From assembly GCA_961205875.1 (NCBI GenBank), contig OY540813.1, forward strand, positions 19,377,001 to 19,441,000: a stretch of 64,000 nucleotides of DNA, written 5' to 3'. The stretch comes from Sialis fuliginosa (taxonomy: Eukaryota; Arthropoda; Insecta; Megaloptera; Sialidae). The position numbers and the translations under genes were made by a program. Below are positions 50,683-61,095 of the stretch, piece by piece. Under the pieces are notes generated by a model, which had not been told where the DNA came from, did no database searches, and saw only the letters and a list, made by a program, of their open reading frames with translations. Numbering within the stretch: the stretch's first letter is position 1; the number at the start of each line of letters is the position of its first letter.

Positions 50683-51232
50683 TAACTACAGGCTCGAGGG
50701 TCCTGAGGTAAGAAGAGACCGAAGAGCTCCCAAAATATAAAAAATTGAAGACTTTTTTCCTTACTTGGAAATATACTACTTATTTGTAATTTAGATTTTA
50801 ATGACCTTTTTTCAATTATTCCATTTGAAATGATATTGACATATTGTTGACCTTAATATATTTATTATTTATCGTTTATAGTATTACCAATATTTTCAAA
50901 ACGTCTAAACGATCGGTGAGTTTGCATCTAGGGTCTCTGATCTAATTAATTCGCCATTTTGAAACCTCACATGCCATAGTTTAACTTAACTTTAGGTCTA
51001 TGGCCCCCACCTGATTATTTCCTAAATTTTATATGATTATGGGTCATAACGCTGCATGTCTATTTAAAAGTTTTAGCTTATATAGTTCATAAAATATTTT
51101 GCTGTGTTGGTCCAAATGAAACTGGTCGTAAACCTATGAAAAAAACTATATTTTATTTAATCTTAATATTTAATTAGATAATAGATTATAGTTATTATTA
51201 ATTATCTACTTAATAAGTTAGCCAGCCCTGTC
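50683..51232. mobile_element. possible hAT-like element with CAGGGC ends
   Basis: The left end CAGGGCCGTAACTA resembles the 60.5 kb family, and AGTTAGCCAGCCCTG at 51,218-51,232 may be its inverted right end. No convincing target duplication is visible, so the boundaries are doubtful. Confidence 0.3.
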
Positions 51233-51599
51233 TTAAATCATAATATTTCAACAATCTATTACACAGTCTTCCATAAGACCCCAAGTTAAAATATTTCGTT
51301 AGTACGCGTTTTCCCCCATTCCCTTTAAAAACTTACTAACGAGGTTCCACTGTATTTCTATTTATTTATTTTTTAACAAATAAGACGATATTAATCAAGC
51401 TAAAGAAAATTTAAGTCAATTTTAAATTTTAAGAACACCAAGTAAAATTAGGTCAGCTTAATTTTTGAGATTCGTACTAAATTGGTTCCGGCGCCATACT
51501 GTATACCATTGACCACTTTTTGCACTAATGTAAGCCAATTCTCTGAAACCGACAGTGACCCTTTTTTACAGTCTAATTGTATATGAATACACTTATATG

Positions 51600-51705
51600 T
51601 TTATTGCAAAGTTTAGGTCATTTATTAATAAAAAATACTGCTATGGATACCAAGGGACTTTCTTATTCGCAGTACTGAGTGCATGTGTGTCTAATTATAT
51701 AAATG
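51600..51705 (+). repeat. fragment of the 37.6 kb repeat family
   Basis: ACCAAGGGACTTTCTTATTC and GAGTGCATGTGTGTCTAAT align with 37,705-37,765. Confidence 0.45.
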
Positions 51706-51744
51706 TTTATTATATTTATTATATTCGCGAAATAATCGGCCTGA

Positions 51745-51831
51745 TTTGCCTATAAACGACCCAATCTACAGTATCCCCGCTCTACCTCCCGACAAATCGA
51801 CCCTGCAGATTGGGTGGTGTATAGAGGCCTT
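51745..51831. mobile_element. small palindromic MITE, copy 2
   Basis: It has the same spacer (CTACCTCCCGACAAATCG) and right arm (CTGCAGATTGGGTGGTGTAT) as the 38.7 kb copy. The left arm is slightly diverged. Confidence 0.65.
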
Positions 51832-52411
51832 AACAATGCAGTAAATTATAGAACTGATATTGGAAATCTAAATAATTTATTCAATAATCTTATTAAGTAA
51901 TTTATTATACTGATTGGATTATCTTTGTTCAAACCTCTTTCTTTATCAAACCTGCACATTAATTTTATACTAGTTTCAAACTTACAACCAAAACTAATGT
52001 TTATATATACAAAATAATTGTTTATATGCTGTTAAAATTTTTCTAAATTTTGGGAACTTTAAAATTAAAATAATAGTACAAACCAACAATAAGGTAAATT
52101 ATTATTTATAAATATCTAATTAATGAAATATTTTCGATAGTAAATAATGTTAATCTGGTTAATCATAACTCGTTCAATAAAAAATGAAATAATAGCACTG
52201 TAGTTAATGTATTAGATTTAAGTAATCATTATATATATTTATGTTTATACAAAAATATTTTCTTTTTTAATTTTTACAGATTACTATGATATTAGGTTTT
52301 ATAATTATTGGTCTCAAACTTGAATATTTCCATTGTAAATTAATGCTCATTGAGACTAATTTGTATTATATATTAGTGACAATTGTAAAAGGTATTTATA
52401 TTTTTAGAAAC

Positions 52412-52446
52412 TGATGAAGACATTGAAAATGTCGAAACATCTTAAT
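52412..52446 (+). ncRNA. hammerhead-like core (CTGATGA-stem-CGAAAC)
   Basis: CTGATGA is followed by AGACATTGAAAATGTC, a 6-base-pair hairpin (GACATT/AATGTC), and then GAAAC. This is the order of the two conserved boxes and stem II of a hammerhead ribozyme. I could not find a matching stem III with a cleavable NUH or a convincing stem I, so it is at most a decayed copy, perhaps of a Penelope-like element. Confidence 0.25.
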
Positions 52447-52654
52447 TATTAATTATTTTTAATTGACCAATGACCTAAATGTTGCAAAAAAACATATGGA
52501 TATCTACAAAAATGGTCATTTATGTATATTGTATATAGATTCAAAATATACGAACACGAATTACACATTAAATTTTAGCAAAACATATTTTCATACTTAA
52601 CATTGAAAAAGGGCTTTAACCTTACGAAAATTATTTCGACGTTGCCAAAGTGCT

Positions 52655-52830
52655 ATGGCGGAGAGATGTAGAGCTTTTCGGTTGCCTAGCAACGGGAAAC
52701 AGAATCTGACATTGGTTTATGGCACACGAACACACGCACACACACCCACTCGCTCGGCGCCAGACTTACAGACGCTTTTGGTTTTAATGTGTCGCAGACG
52801 CTATGCTAGAAAACATCCTAATTTTCATCC
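52655..52830. promoter_or_regulatory. GC-rich island with RFX X-box, possible ciliary-gene promoter
   Basis: A GC-rich patch in AT-rich DNA contains GTTGCCTAGCAAC at 52,681-52,693. This is a perfect inverted RFX site (GTTGCC, one spacer base, AGCAAC). A second half site, GTTGCC, lies 40 bases upstream at about 52,641. A (CA)n run and further CpG-bearing sequence follow. RFX X-boxes of this form sit close to start sites of ciliary genes in animals. A plus-strand frame (ATGGCGGAGAG at 52,655, 60 codons) overlaps the motif but shows no recognisable protein. The direction of transcription is undecided. Confidence 0.45.
52681..52693. promoter_or_regulatory. perfect palindromic X-box (RFX site)
   Basis: GTTGCCTAGCAAC matches the RFX consensus GTNRCC-N-RGYAAC at every position. 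It lies inside the GC-rich island rather than in AT-rich repeat DNA. Confidence 0.6.
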
Positions 52831-52999
52831 CTGTTGAGTATTTTTATAACAATATAAAGATCTTTCGTACAAAACTAAATCGGTTGAATATTTTTGGCAT
52901 CCCAATTTTCGTGATTATCTGATACAGTTATCGATTATAAAGACCGTGGTTTTGTATTGAAAAAATATTAATAATTATTATTATTTATACCTCATAAGA

Positions 53000-53988
53000 A
53001 TATTAAATATACATGCATCGATGGTCTTATGTTATAACCTAAGAGCTCACATTTTGGCTATTTTCTGATAAACACTTATTGAGTTTTGTGTGTTCTTTCG
53101 TTTGGTCTATTCGTAGTTTTCCTATTCAATCGAGAAATACTTAAAAATAGGTTAAATAACTGGCAATTTAATGATATCAATCAGAACAAAACAGGTATAA
53201 TTTAAATTTTCAAACTTCTCTTGAGAAATAACAATTTTGCTGTTATTATCTTATATTTAGTTATGAAGCTGTTTTGTTCAATTAATATCTGCTAAATATA
53301 ATATAATTATATAAAAAATAATAAATATAATTGGAGTAGTTTTTTTTCAATAACTATGTAAAACTAATTTTCAAATAGGTAACCTAAAACTAACAATGAG
53401 TAGATTTAAGGGTAGATAATTGGAAGTTACATTATGGTTTAAGGTGTATGATATATACATATGTAGGTATACTAAAATAGGAGAAATAGATTGCATACCT
53501 ACTATGTAATGTTATATTAACACACCCAAATACAATCATGCTGTATATTTTAAGTAATTAGTTACTATGTTTCCAGATACATTCTAACTACAAACATAAA
53601 ACATTTAAATTATTCCATTAACCAACACCAATAACTGAGGGTAAAATGTAATTACATTGAGGTAGGATTTCTAACTATTTGTTCTAAACGAAAAAATATA
53701 CAAACAATCTGTAATACTGGTACCGGCATTATTAATTGTCTTATGCAATTTTTTTTTTTAAATTACTAAATATCTAAGTTACTTATTTCGTTATTAATAT
53801 TGGAACTGTTTCTATAATTCTGTATATCTCCGACTCGTGGGATATTTTTGCAACCCGCTAGATGTTATTTACAGATCAAGGTACATTTCGTCTAGGTTAT
53901 ACTTAAATGTTTTAGTGTATTACATTGTCTTGTATATAATTTCACAGTCGTACAAGTTTTCAAATAATATCTTTCAATTAAAAAATAA
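53000..53988 (-). other. presumed intron of the histidine-rich gene
   Basis: If the donor at 53,994 is used, this AT-rich sequence is intronic. I see no acceptor followed by a convincing coding exon before the 52.7 kb island. Confidence 0.35.
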
Positions 53989-53994
53989 ACTCAC

Positions 53995-54684
53995 CGTGGT
54001 ATTAACTTCTGCGGTGTTCATTCCCCCATGCACAGGCTGCAAATCAATGTATTTTGGCGGTACGGCTTTACGACCACCAGGAGATCGACTTCCTTGTGGA
54101 TGATCTTCACCTTCATAATTGAAACTCTCGTGGCTCGCATAATCTGCATATTTATGGTCAACTTCTAGCCCTTTGGGATGTTTTTGGTGATGAGCTTCAC
54201 CGTGATCATGATCTTCGTGCTCATGGGCTAACTTCCAATGTTCATAATGAAACCCAGACGGGGATGAAGTTGGTGATTCTTTTTTTAGTGGTTTAATTGG
54301 AGACTCTTTTCTGTGACTCGGTGACTCTTTATGGTGACCTTTTTCATCTTTGTGATGATGCCCATTCTTATGATGTCCTGATGGTGATTCTTTATGATGA
54401 CCTTTTTCTTCTTTATGGTGCCCTCTATCTTCCTTATGATGCCCTTTTTCATCTTTATGATGCCCCTTTTCATCTTTATGATGCTTATCGTCTTTATGGT
54501 GTCCCTTTTCATCTTTATGATGTCCTTTTTCTTCTTTATGATGTCCAGGCGGCTCTCTGTGGTAACCCCAATCAAACGCCTTATCGTGATGGTCTTTATG
54601 ATGATCTTTATGATGTGTTATCGGATGATGGCCATGAGAAGCTTCTATCAACGTTGGCTGAATATGAGTTACAAACTGGGCCAT
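53995..54684 (-). CDS. histidine/lysine-rich repeat protein, first coding exon (230 residues, gene incomplete)
   Basis: This is the only long, compositionally strong reading frame in the window. Translation starts MAQFVTHIQP and gives 230 residues in phase 0 before a good donor (ACG|GTGAGT) at 53,994; the frame otherwise runs on for six intronic codons to a stop. Residues of about 20-130 are dominated by HH pairs, with repeated seven-residue units of the GHHKDEK/GHHKEEK type and SPS-containing breaks. The remaining part is less regular: a Ser/Pro/Lys-rich stretch (KESPTSSPS), an Asp/Glu/His-rich stretch (HEHEDHDHGEAHH), then an ordinary tail including KAVPPKYIDLQPVHGG. There is no signal peptide, membrane segment or cysteine. 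His-rich repeats of this kind are usually intrinsically disordered and can bind zinc or copper; that role is inference. I do not recognise the family. The downstream exons would lie at lower coordinates and were not found. Confidence 0.72.
54395..54575 (-). repeat. coding minisatellite (21-base units) in the histidine-rich exon
   Basis: Consecutive units encode GHHK followed by three acidic or basic residues, with variants GHHKDD, KHHKDEK and GHHKEDR. The array stays in frame, and synonymous changes separate the units. Such arrays often vary in copy number between individuals. Confidence 0.7.
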
Positions 54685-54706
54685 TTCAAATAACCTTTAT
54701 GCAATA
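54685..54706 (-). other. 5' untranslated part of exon 2 with splice acceptor
   Basis: On the minus strand a pyrimidine-containing stretch ends in TTTATCTAG at 54,707-54,710, giving a plausible 3' splice site 22 bases before the ATG of the histidine-rich protein. The context just before the start is TTTGAAATGG. The acceptor is predicted by eye from consensus only. Confidence 0.5.
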
Positions 54707-54995
54707 CTAGATAAAGATATATTCGAGTATACAATATAGCATTTACATTTTTGAAAATAAACATTCGAAACACACTCTCATTTTTTTAAAAACGTCCATT
54801 ATATGAATAATTATTACTCTTAAGTATTAAAATTCGCAAGCCTGGTATATAAATAGATACATCTTGAATTAACAATCAACTGGATCGAACGCATGCATTT
54901 TATTAAATATATATGTATATTAAAATATATATATATACATAAATTTGTTTAATAATTCTCTTTAACAATACAAACTACAACAATGAATAACGTAC

Positions 54996-55055
54996 CGCGC
55001 GTAAGTCTCTGCAATAATCGGCCTACTCAGTTCTGCAGAGCCCGGACTAGACTGT
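54996..55055 (-). other. predicted non-coding exon 1 of the histidine-rich gene
   Basis: The segment is GC-richer than its surroundings and sits between an initiator-like CTCACAGTC (A near 55,055) and a donor, GCGCG|GTACGT, at 54,990-54,995. It would be joined over a roughly 290-base intron to the acceptor at 54,707. No in-frame ATG connects it to the protein, so it would be 5' untranslated. TATA, initiator, donor and acceptor fall in the right order and spacing, which supports the model. A transcript is needed to confirm it. Confidence 0.5.
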
Positions 55056-55090
55056 GAGGAATATCAACACAGATGCTTTTAAATTATATT
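55053..55090 (-). promoter_or_regulatory. TATA-type core promoter of the histidine-rich gene
   Basis: Minus-strand TATAATTTAAAAG begins at 55,088, about 33 bases before the A of an initiator-like CTCACAGTC at 55,055. That is the usual TATA-to-start distance in insects. A TATA promoter would fit a gene with regulated or tissue-specific expression; this is inference. Confidence 0.5.
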
Positions 55091-55765
55091 GACAATTGTT
55101 GAGAAGAAAGACTGTAGAGAGATAGACGGAGACATGAACAGGCGTGCATCTCACTTGCGTGTTGTGCGCATGGGTGAAATATACAGTGCGGTGTAAAAGA
55201 AACGGGGTATTTCAAATGTCAAATAGAACGCACATGACCTTTAGAATTGATAATCAAATGTTCTATCAATTTGGAAACATCAACAGTTTATAAAAATCTG
55301 ATGAATTGAGGTAAAAACGGAATTTATTTTAATCAATTTGAAAGTGTTTCAGATTTCTGAGTGCGGAAACATGTTGGATCACGCCAACATCAACAAACTT
55401 AAAACAATAATGTATTTATAGAAATGAATTGAATTCTACGTATTTCTTAATTCTCTTAATCGATATTTCATCACATAGTACAAATATCGTCTTCATGTAG
55501 AAAAAATGTAAAGCAATCTAATTAAATAGTTATTTATCCAAAGTTGTATTTATTTTGTACTTTTATACATAAAAAAAATATTTTAGAAATATATCTATAA
55601 GGGCTTCCTTGTAATAAATTCTGCAATAAAAGATATACCTATCTATGTAATAAGGGAATAATTCACTACAAAAGTTATAATTTTTTATTAAAAATTTTAG
55701 AATTAAAATCGTTCTTGAGATATTTTGAAACAAAAGAACAATACCATCACCCTCCACCCGATTTT

Positions 55766-56131
55766 AATAACACAGCTACACAAAAACAAAAGTGCAGAGC
55801 CAAAAAAGCGATCTATACATGTATTGTAGTATTGGTCGAGCATAGTCGAAATCCAAATTTTTGGAATTTTCTGCTTACTTAGATTTTGGGCTTAGTTTGA
55901 ATTTTTCCAAAAAAGGGGGGGATATCAAAAAAGCGACCTATATATAGTATGTTGGGTTTAGGTTGAATTTTTCCAAGTTAGCTAAACCCAAAATTCAAGT
56001 TCAAATTAAAAAAAAAAACGGATAAGCAAAAATTCCAAAAATCAGGATTTCGACTATGCTCGACCAATACTACAATTCTATATAGGTCGCTTTTTTGGTT
56101 CCGTACTTTTTTTTGTGTAGCTGTGTAATTT
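55766..56131. mobile_element. foldback element with ~140-base arms upstream of the histidine-rich gene
   Basis: TAACACAGCTACACAAAAA is mirrored by TTTTTGTGTAGCTGTGTAA. The arms also pair AAAAAAGCGA and GTATTGGTCGAGCATAGTCG. The centre repeats TTTTCCAA and GGGTTTA motifs and another AAAAAAGCGACCTATATA. It lies about 700 bases upstream of the predicted TATA box. Confidence 0.68.
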
Positions 56132-56829
56132 ATATAATGGGCCATCTTCAGGCCAACCCCAACTAACAACCTAAGTTTTATTAAAATAGGATTAGACGAA
56201 CATACAGACACAGATATGAGACAAAAAATGTTTGTTCTGAAATAAAACAAAGAGATCAAATAGAAATTTTGAAATTGAAGACCAAGATCACACAAGTAAT
56301 AGCTTCGCCTATCTTTTGGATATGGCAAGGAAGCAATATGTATATATATACATATATATTCCTGAACATTTGTTCTAAGAACAAAAAATCGTCAAAGAAT
56401 CGTAAATTTTCTTTATTTACCACTCTATATACATATACAGTGTTGATACTGTTATCAAACTGTCGAGACTAAAGTATTGAGGGTAGGGTAACCGTAAATG
56501 TAACCAATACCTACTACTGAAAACTAATAAAATGGAATATTGACATTTGTCGAAAAATTGCTATTTCAAAAACTATTAACTACAAAATTAAAATACAATA
56601 TTATTAAATTATGTATGTTAATTCCTAATACTTATTAATTATGTTCATATTTATTATATTTATAAATTAAATTAATAAATCACATATTTGTAACAGTGCA
56701 AACGTCTAGGTATTAATCACTGTAAACTGCAAAGGTTACAAAATAAAATAATAAAAAGTATATATTTCGTAGAGAAAATAAACAACCGCGACTATTTCCA
56801 ATAAGTATACCAACCGAACATTAACGTAC

Positions 56830-56990
56830 TTCACCGAACGAATACAGCTCAATACTCGATACCATTTTCCGAAAAGCTCCAGGGAACAGCAGTGCGTGCG
56901 CATGCGCTCTCACTGTCTCACTCTTTCCGGTTCAGATCCGATCGTTGGAGATGTAAAATTCCACTCCCTATCCAGACACAAACGGATTCT
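56830..56990. promoter_or_regulatory. GC-rich patch, promoter-like
   Basis: CAGTGCGTGCGCATGCGCTC, a CTCACTGTCTCACTC stretch, and CCGGTTCAGATCCGATCG are much more GC-rich than the flanks. No reading frame is supported. Confidence 0.28.
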
Positions 56991-57339
56991 TTGGGTCGCC
57001 GAAATTATGTTTTATTATTTATATAGCCAACCTTCTAAGAGATCAAGGGTTTTTCCGATTTGGTGAGAATTTTGTATGACATATAAACACGTATCATTTT
57101 TTCTATTACGTTTTGTTAGCAATCACATGTACCATTGGTTAATTGTACAGGACCGGAATAAGTTTAGTTAGATATATAATGTAATACAGTGTATTCAATG
57201 ATCATTTTAATTATTTTGTTATTAAATGTATAAAAATACCAACTACCAACAATGGCATAAACATATAAACATAAACTTGTGTCCTGAGTACAAGCATCAT
57301 AACCATAAATAGATGTGTTTTTTTAATAGTGTAAAAAAT

Positions 57340-57547
57340 CTCTATGGGTGTTTCCTGGAAGTTTGAAAATATAATTTTACAATAATAAATAATTTTAGAT
57401 GTATCATTTGTGGATATTTTGTGTAAATTTCGCGAAGTCAGAAAAAAACAATTCGTGGTGAACCGTGTGTTGTGAGCATGTTGAATATTTTGGGTCACTA
57501 TGATTTTGTGAATATTAACCCGAGTTACACCGGGTCCAATGCGCTAG
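57340..57547 (+). mobile_element. Helitron-like element, family B, copy 2 (shorter)
   Basis: It has the same 3' end: ACCCG and CGGGT hairpin, CCAATGCG, CTAG followed by T. The body starts near CCTGGAAGTTTGAAAATATA. Confidence 0.6.
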
Positions 57548-57829
57548 TATAAAATAAAACAAAATTACCTACCAGAATAAATTGTAACGATTATAGAAAA
57601 TGTAAATTAATTAGGCAAATGAAAATAATAATTCATATACGGTAACAAACATTGTTAACATAAATATTTTTAAAATTTCGTAAAGGAACGTGCCGCGGAC
57701 ATTATTTGTACTTCATAATTACTATACTTTGTCTAAAAAAAAATAACGATTTCATTGCATTTCACCACGCAAACCTAATCATATAGGTATTCTATAATTA
57801 TAATATTTATACATGCATGTATGTAGGTA

Positions 57830-58045
57830 CTATCGACTTCAGAAGTCGTCTGCCAAAAGGTCAGAATCGCTTACAACAGATTCAAAAATATTAATACAAA
57901 CATCATAGGTTATCTTTTTCTAGGGCGGAGTTATGTATATAGTTACATCATTTTAAATAAAAACACAAATATACGTCCATTTCATTAATTAATTTTATAT
58001 CAAGTTTAACATATTTAAATACTAAAATTATTATTTCGAATTGAA
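57830..58045 (-). repeat. dispersed repeat, copy 2 (inverted)
   Basis: It carries AGAATCGCTTACAACAGATT, TATCTTTTTCTAGGGCGGAG and TTCATTAATTAATTTTATAT, the reverse complement of the copy at 2,990. Confidence 0.65.
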
Positions 58046-58878
58046 ACTATTTCGCGAATTTTTATGATCAGGGGTGTAAGAATGGATTGGTATCGAAGTA
58101 TTTGCCAAAGGCGCCGAAATCAGAACAGTGCTAAGGTGGCACGAACCGTTCCACAATATCTGACGTTTATGCTCATACAAAATACAATCGAATGATAAAC
58201 AGCCTGTAATTCGTTGAATGTTAACACGTTTTGTTAGCTGTCGAAGCCAATTAGATTTATTTATTTCATGCGGTGATAACAGATATATCTTTTCAGCGCA
58301 CTCATTTTCAATGCGTATTTTGCCTAGTGGACACCCATCCCTAGTTGTGGTTTTTCCGTACTTTTGGCTAATTTTGAAGGTACGATATTAATTCCTAGCT
58401 TGTTTAAATATAACATAAACATAAATAACATGGCTTGACCATAAAATGCACACCCCTTAAATTTTTTAATATTATTATGTATTAATTAATAAGGTTATCA
58501 ACTTTGTCAATTTTAGTAATAATACTGATTATGTAAGTACATTAATTTGAAAACATAATAAATAAATGACTTAACCTCACTCAATAATTTTTTTTACATT
58601 TATCCGTTACAAAAGAATAAATAAATACAAAAACCAAAAAAAAATATTCCACTACGAATAAGTATTACTTATTTAATCGTACAGTTATAATATTTCAGAA
58701 TTAAAAATATTCAATTTCAACAAAAAAAACTCACTTTATGTATATCTGATATAAATAAATACGCTCCGCATTTTTTAATGCAAGCATACCAAATTTTATC
58801 TTGATTATAGATGTAACGTAATGAGAGCAACTAAACATTTCACAATCTATTTTTTCAAAAATATCGTTTTCCGTTTAA

Positions 58879-58969
58879 CCCTTTTACGTACAAGGGACAT
58901 ATTTGTCCCTTATAGTTTTTTTCCTAATTTTGCACGTTAATTTAATAATTTAAAAAAAAAGTAAAAGGG
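58879..58969. mobile_element. piggyBac-like MITE, copy 2, flanked by TTAA on both sides
   Basis: It is bounded by TTAA at 58,875-58,878 and 58,970-58,973. Ends are CCCTTTTAC and the perfect inverse GTAAAAGGG, and the interior GTACAAGGGACATATTTGTC matches the copy at 24.04 kb. The right arm is shortened. Confidence 0.7.
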
Positions 58970-59859
58970 TTAAGTAAACTGAAAATTATCTAACTTCTAG
59001 TTTTTAGATTTGGCTGAATTTCAATACGGTTCTATTCTGATAAAAGATGAAGTTCATTCAAAAGGATTAATTTATTTCGTTTTGCGACCTGTAGCGTGTT
59101 GCCGTCACTTGGAAATTTCAATTTGACGACAAATTGAACGTTGTTTATATTTTTATAAGAGAAAATTAAAACCAATCGACATTAAACTAAGTAAATATGA
59201 AGACTGTAATGTTCTCTTTCAGAAAATTTTAACTTTTTAGTGGGTTACTAAAGAAATTTAATATATAATGCTAGTTAATCAATGTACATACGCAAAAAAA
59301 ATTAGGACGGGAATAGAACACACTCCAAGACATAGCTTGCTTGGGGTGTGCAATATAACGTAAAATAAATATATAAAAAACACTCAAAATGGTTTAAATA
59401 AATACAAATGATTTTAATGTAAGAATTAAAATAAAATAAATATTAAGTTTAAGAATATAGGTATTTACTGCTTTGAAAACGTTTATCTAAAAAAATAGCA
59501 AATACTGGTCTACGGTACAATCTAAATGAAAAACCCTAATCAAACAAACTTGCTACGATTGTTTAATTAGGTAAGTGCAATCATGTACATTGGCAAATCC
59601 AAATGTGTTAAAGAGTTAACCTACCCTTCATGAGATATTATTTTCTTGTTAATTTAATTAAATATCGTGCATACACATATCTGTTTTATAACACTTTCAT
59701 GTATAGAATTTCTTCGAGGTTTCACTCACATATATTTCAAAATCGTTAATGCCCGTGTAACTGGCTGCTTTACAAACGTAAGTACCACAACCCAGAGGCG
59801 AACTAAGGGACAAGGGGTGGTCCGCCATGGATGCGAAAGTAAAACAGGATGCAAAGATA

Positions 59860-59992
59860 GTTAGGAGTATAATAATTTTATTTCATGAACTTTACAGTAT
59901 AAAATAAGTTACACATTGATTACAAAAGTAAATAAAGTAAATAATAAAAAAAATAATTACATTTCAAAAAATAGAAATAATAAATAATGTTT
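59860..59992 (-). mobile_element. 3' untranslated tail of the LINE fragment
   Basis: The A/T-rich sequence after the stop of the LINE frame includes an AATAAAATT stretch before composition changes near 59,860. The end of the insertion is approximate and no target duplication was identified. Confidence 0.35.
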
Positions 59993-60345
59993 TTAAACAC
60001 AGTGTTGCGAGTTATCTATACAATTTTCTAATTTACATTTATTTAATGTGTAATAGCACTTTGTTCTTAAGTATTCTTTTAATTCTTTCTTAAATGTATT
60101 TTTATTAAGGATTTTTAGATACGAAGGTATTTTATTATACATATTAATAATAGAATTTAACGGGCCTTTTTGTATGACCGTCAATGAGTGTTGTGTTATA
60201 GTTAAATTATTTTTGTTTCTGGTTTCATAACCGTGGGAAGGTAAATAATTTGAAAAAAAATTGAAATGTTTGTTGAAATTATTAAATTCAAAGAACTGCA
60301 AACATTTTATACTTAACGAGTAATTAATTTTTATACTACATTTTC
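59993..60345 (-). pseudogene. C-terminal fragment of a LINE reverse-transcriptase ORF (CR1/jockey-like)
   Basis: The minus-strand frame reads through SHGYETRNKNNLTI, then FKKELKEYLRTKCYYTLNKC, to a stop. The pattern 'H-x-YxTRNKNNL ... YNKIP..lk ... FKKxLKxYL' is typical of the extreme C-terminus of non-LTR retrotransposon ORF2 proteins of the CR1/jockey group. The reading frame stays open back to a TAA near 60,350; the endonuclease and catalytic RT parts are absent. Downstream on the minus strand is an A/T-rich tail with an AATAAA-like site near 59,880. This is a 5'-truncated, inactive copy. The clade is inferred from memory of the motif. Confidence 0.6.
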
Positions 60346-60520
60346 TATAATTTAATTATGTTAGCAAATCATATTTTTTATATAAATTTATATTGGAATA
60401 AACAAATAAAAAACTATTTCATTAAAACAAAATGTAATATATTGATTATGTTTAGAAAGAAATGAACATTACCTAGTGACCTTTAAGTTTATACTCTATA
60501 TATATGTACATATTTATAAG

Positions 60521-60794
60521 CAGGACCGTAGCCATAGGAGATGTCGTGAGAGTTCAACCCCACGCCCCTGAAATACTCGTTAGTTAAATTACAACGTGGT
60601 AAAAAAAATGTCTGGATATATTATATTGGTATTGATGATATAAACCTCCCCCCTCCACCCGAAATTCTTGTTTATCAAATTATAACATGAACAAAAATAT
60701 GTATACAGTCTAGAGCCGGACTATATTGGTGTTTATGATATATAAACCCCACCACCCTCTCCACACCCCCAAAATATTTCTGGCTACAGCACTG
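60521..60794. mobile_element. hAT-like MITE, 274 bases
   Basis: The ends CAGGACCGTAGCCA and TGGCTACAGCACTG are inverted (11 of 14). Flanks TTTATAAG and TATACAAG agree at 6 of 8. The interior holds two direct copies of a segment reading ATATTGGT..TATGATAT followed by C-rich sequence. Confidence 0.6.
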
Positions 60795-61019
60795 TATACA
60801 AGTTTGATTTGGCTTCCACTAATTCCAATGATAAGCAGTATTAAATGCCAACTTGAAATCAATACAAGAGATGCTTGCACTGCCAATTTTGTAATCGAAT
60901 TTCGTAAAATGTAGACAAATTCTTTTTGAATAGAACCATACAAGTTGTATCGATGCCAAAGTGACTAATTCTATGCAAGAAATACTCGATCAAATTGATG
61001 AGTATTAGATTAGACTTAT

Positions 61020-61095
61020 GCCCGGTTTTACAAAGGATAGTTAAGTACAGTTTTTCTCAGTTTGGTACAGTTATTGATTTAGCCAATCAGAGCTC
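61020..61095. mobile_element. left-end fragment related to the 24.27 kb MITE
   Basis: TTATGCCCGGTTTTACAAAGG-like sequence and, about 60 bases on, AGCCAATCAGAGCTC match the left half of the 24,265 element. No right end was seen. Confidence 0.4.

Noticed and set aside
54297-54710. Plus-strand frames rich in YDD/FHLYD or FIFMM across the histidine-rich exon
   Set aside because: They are antisense shadows of the repetitive minus-strand coding exon, which has the promoter and splice signals.
60710-60943. Minus-strand 77-codon frame as a gene
   Set aside because: It overlaps the right end of the hAT-like MITE and reads through it without any motif.
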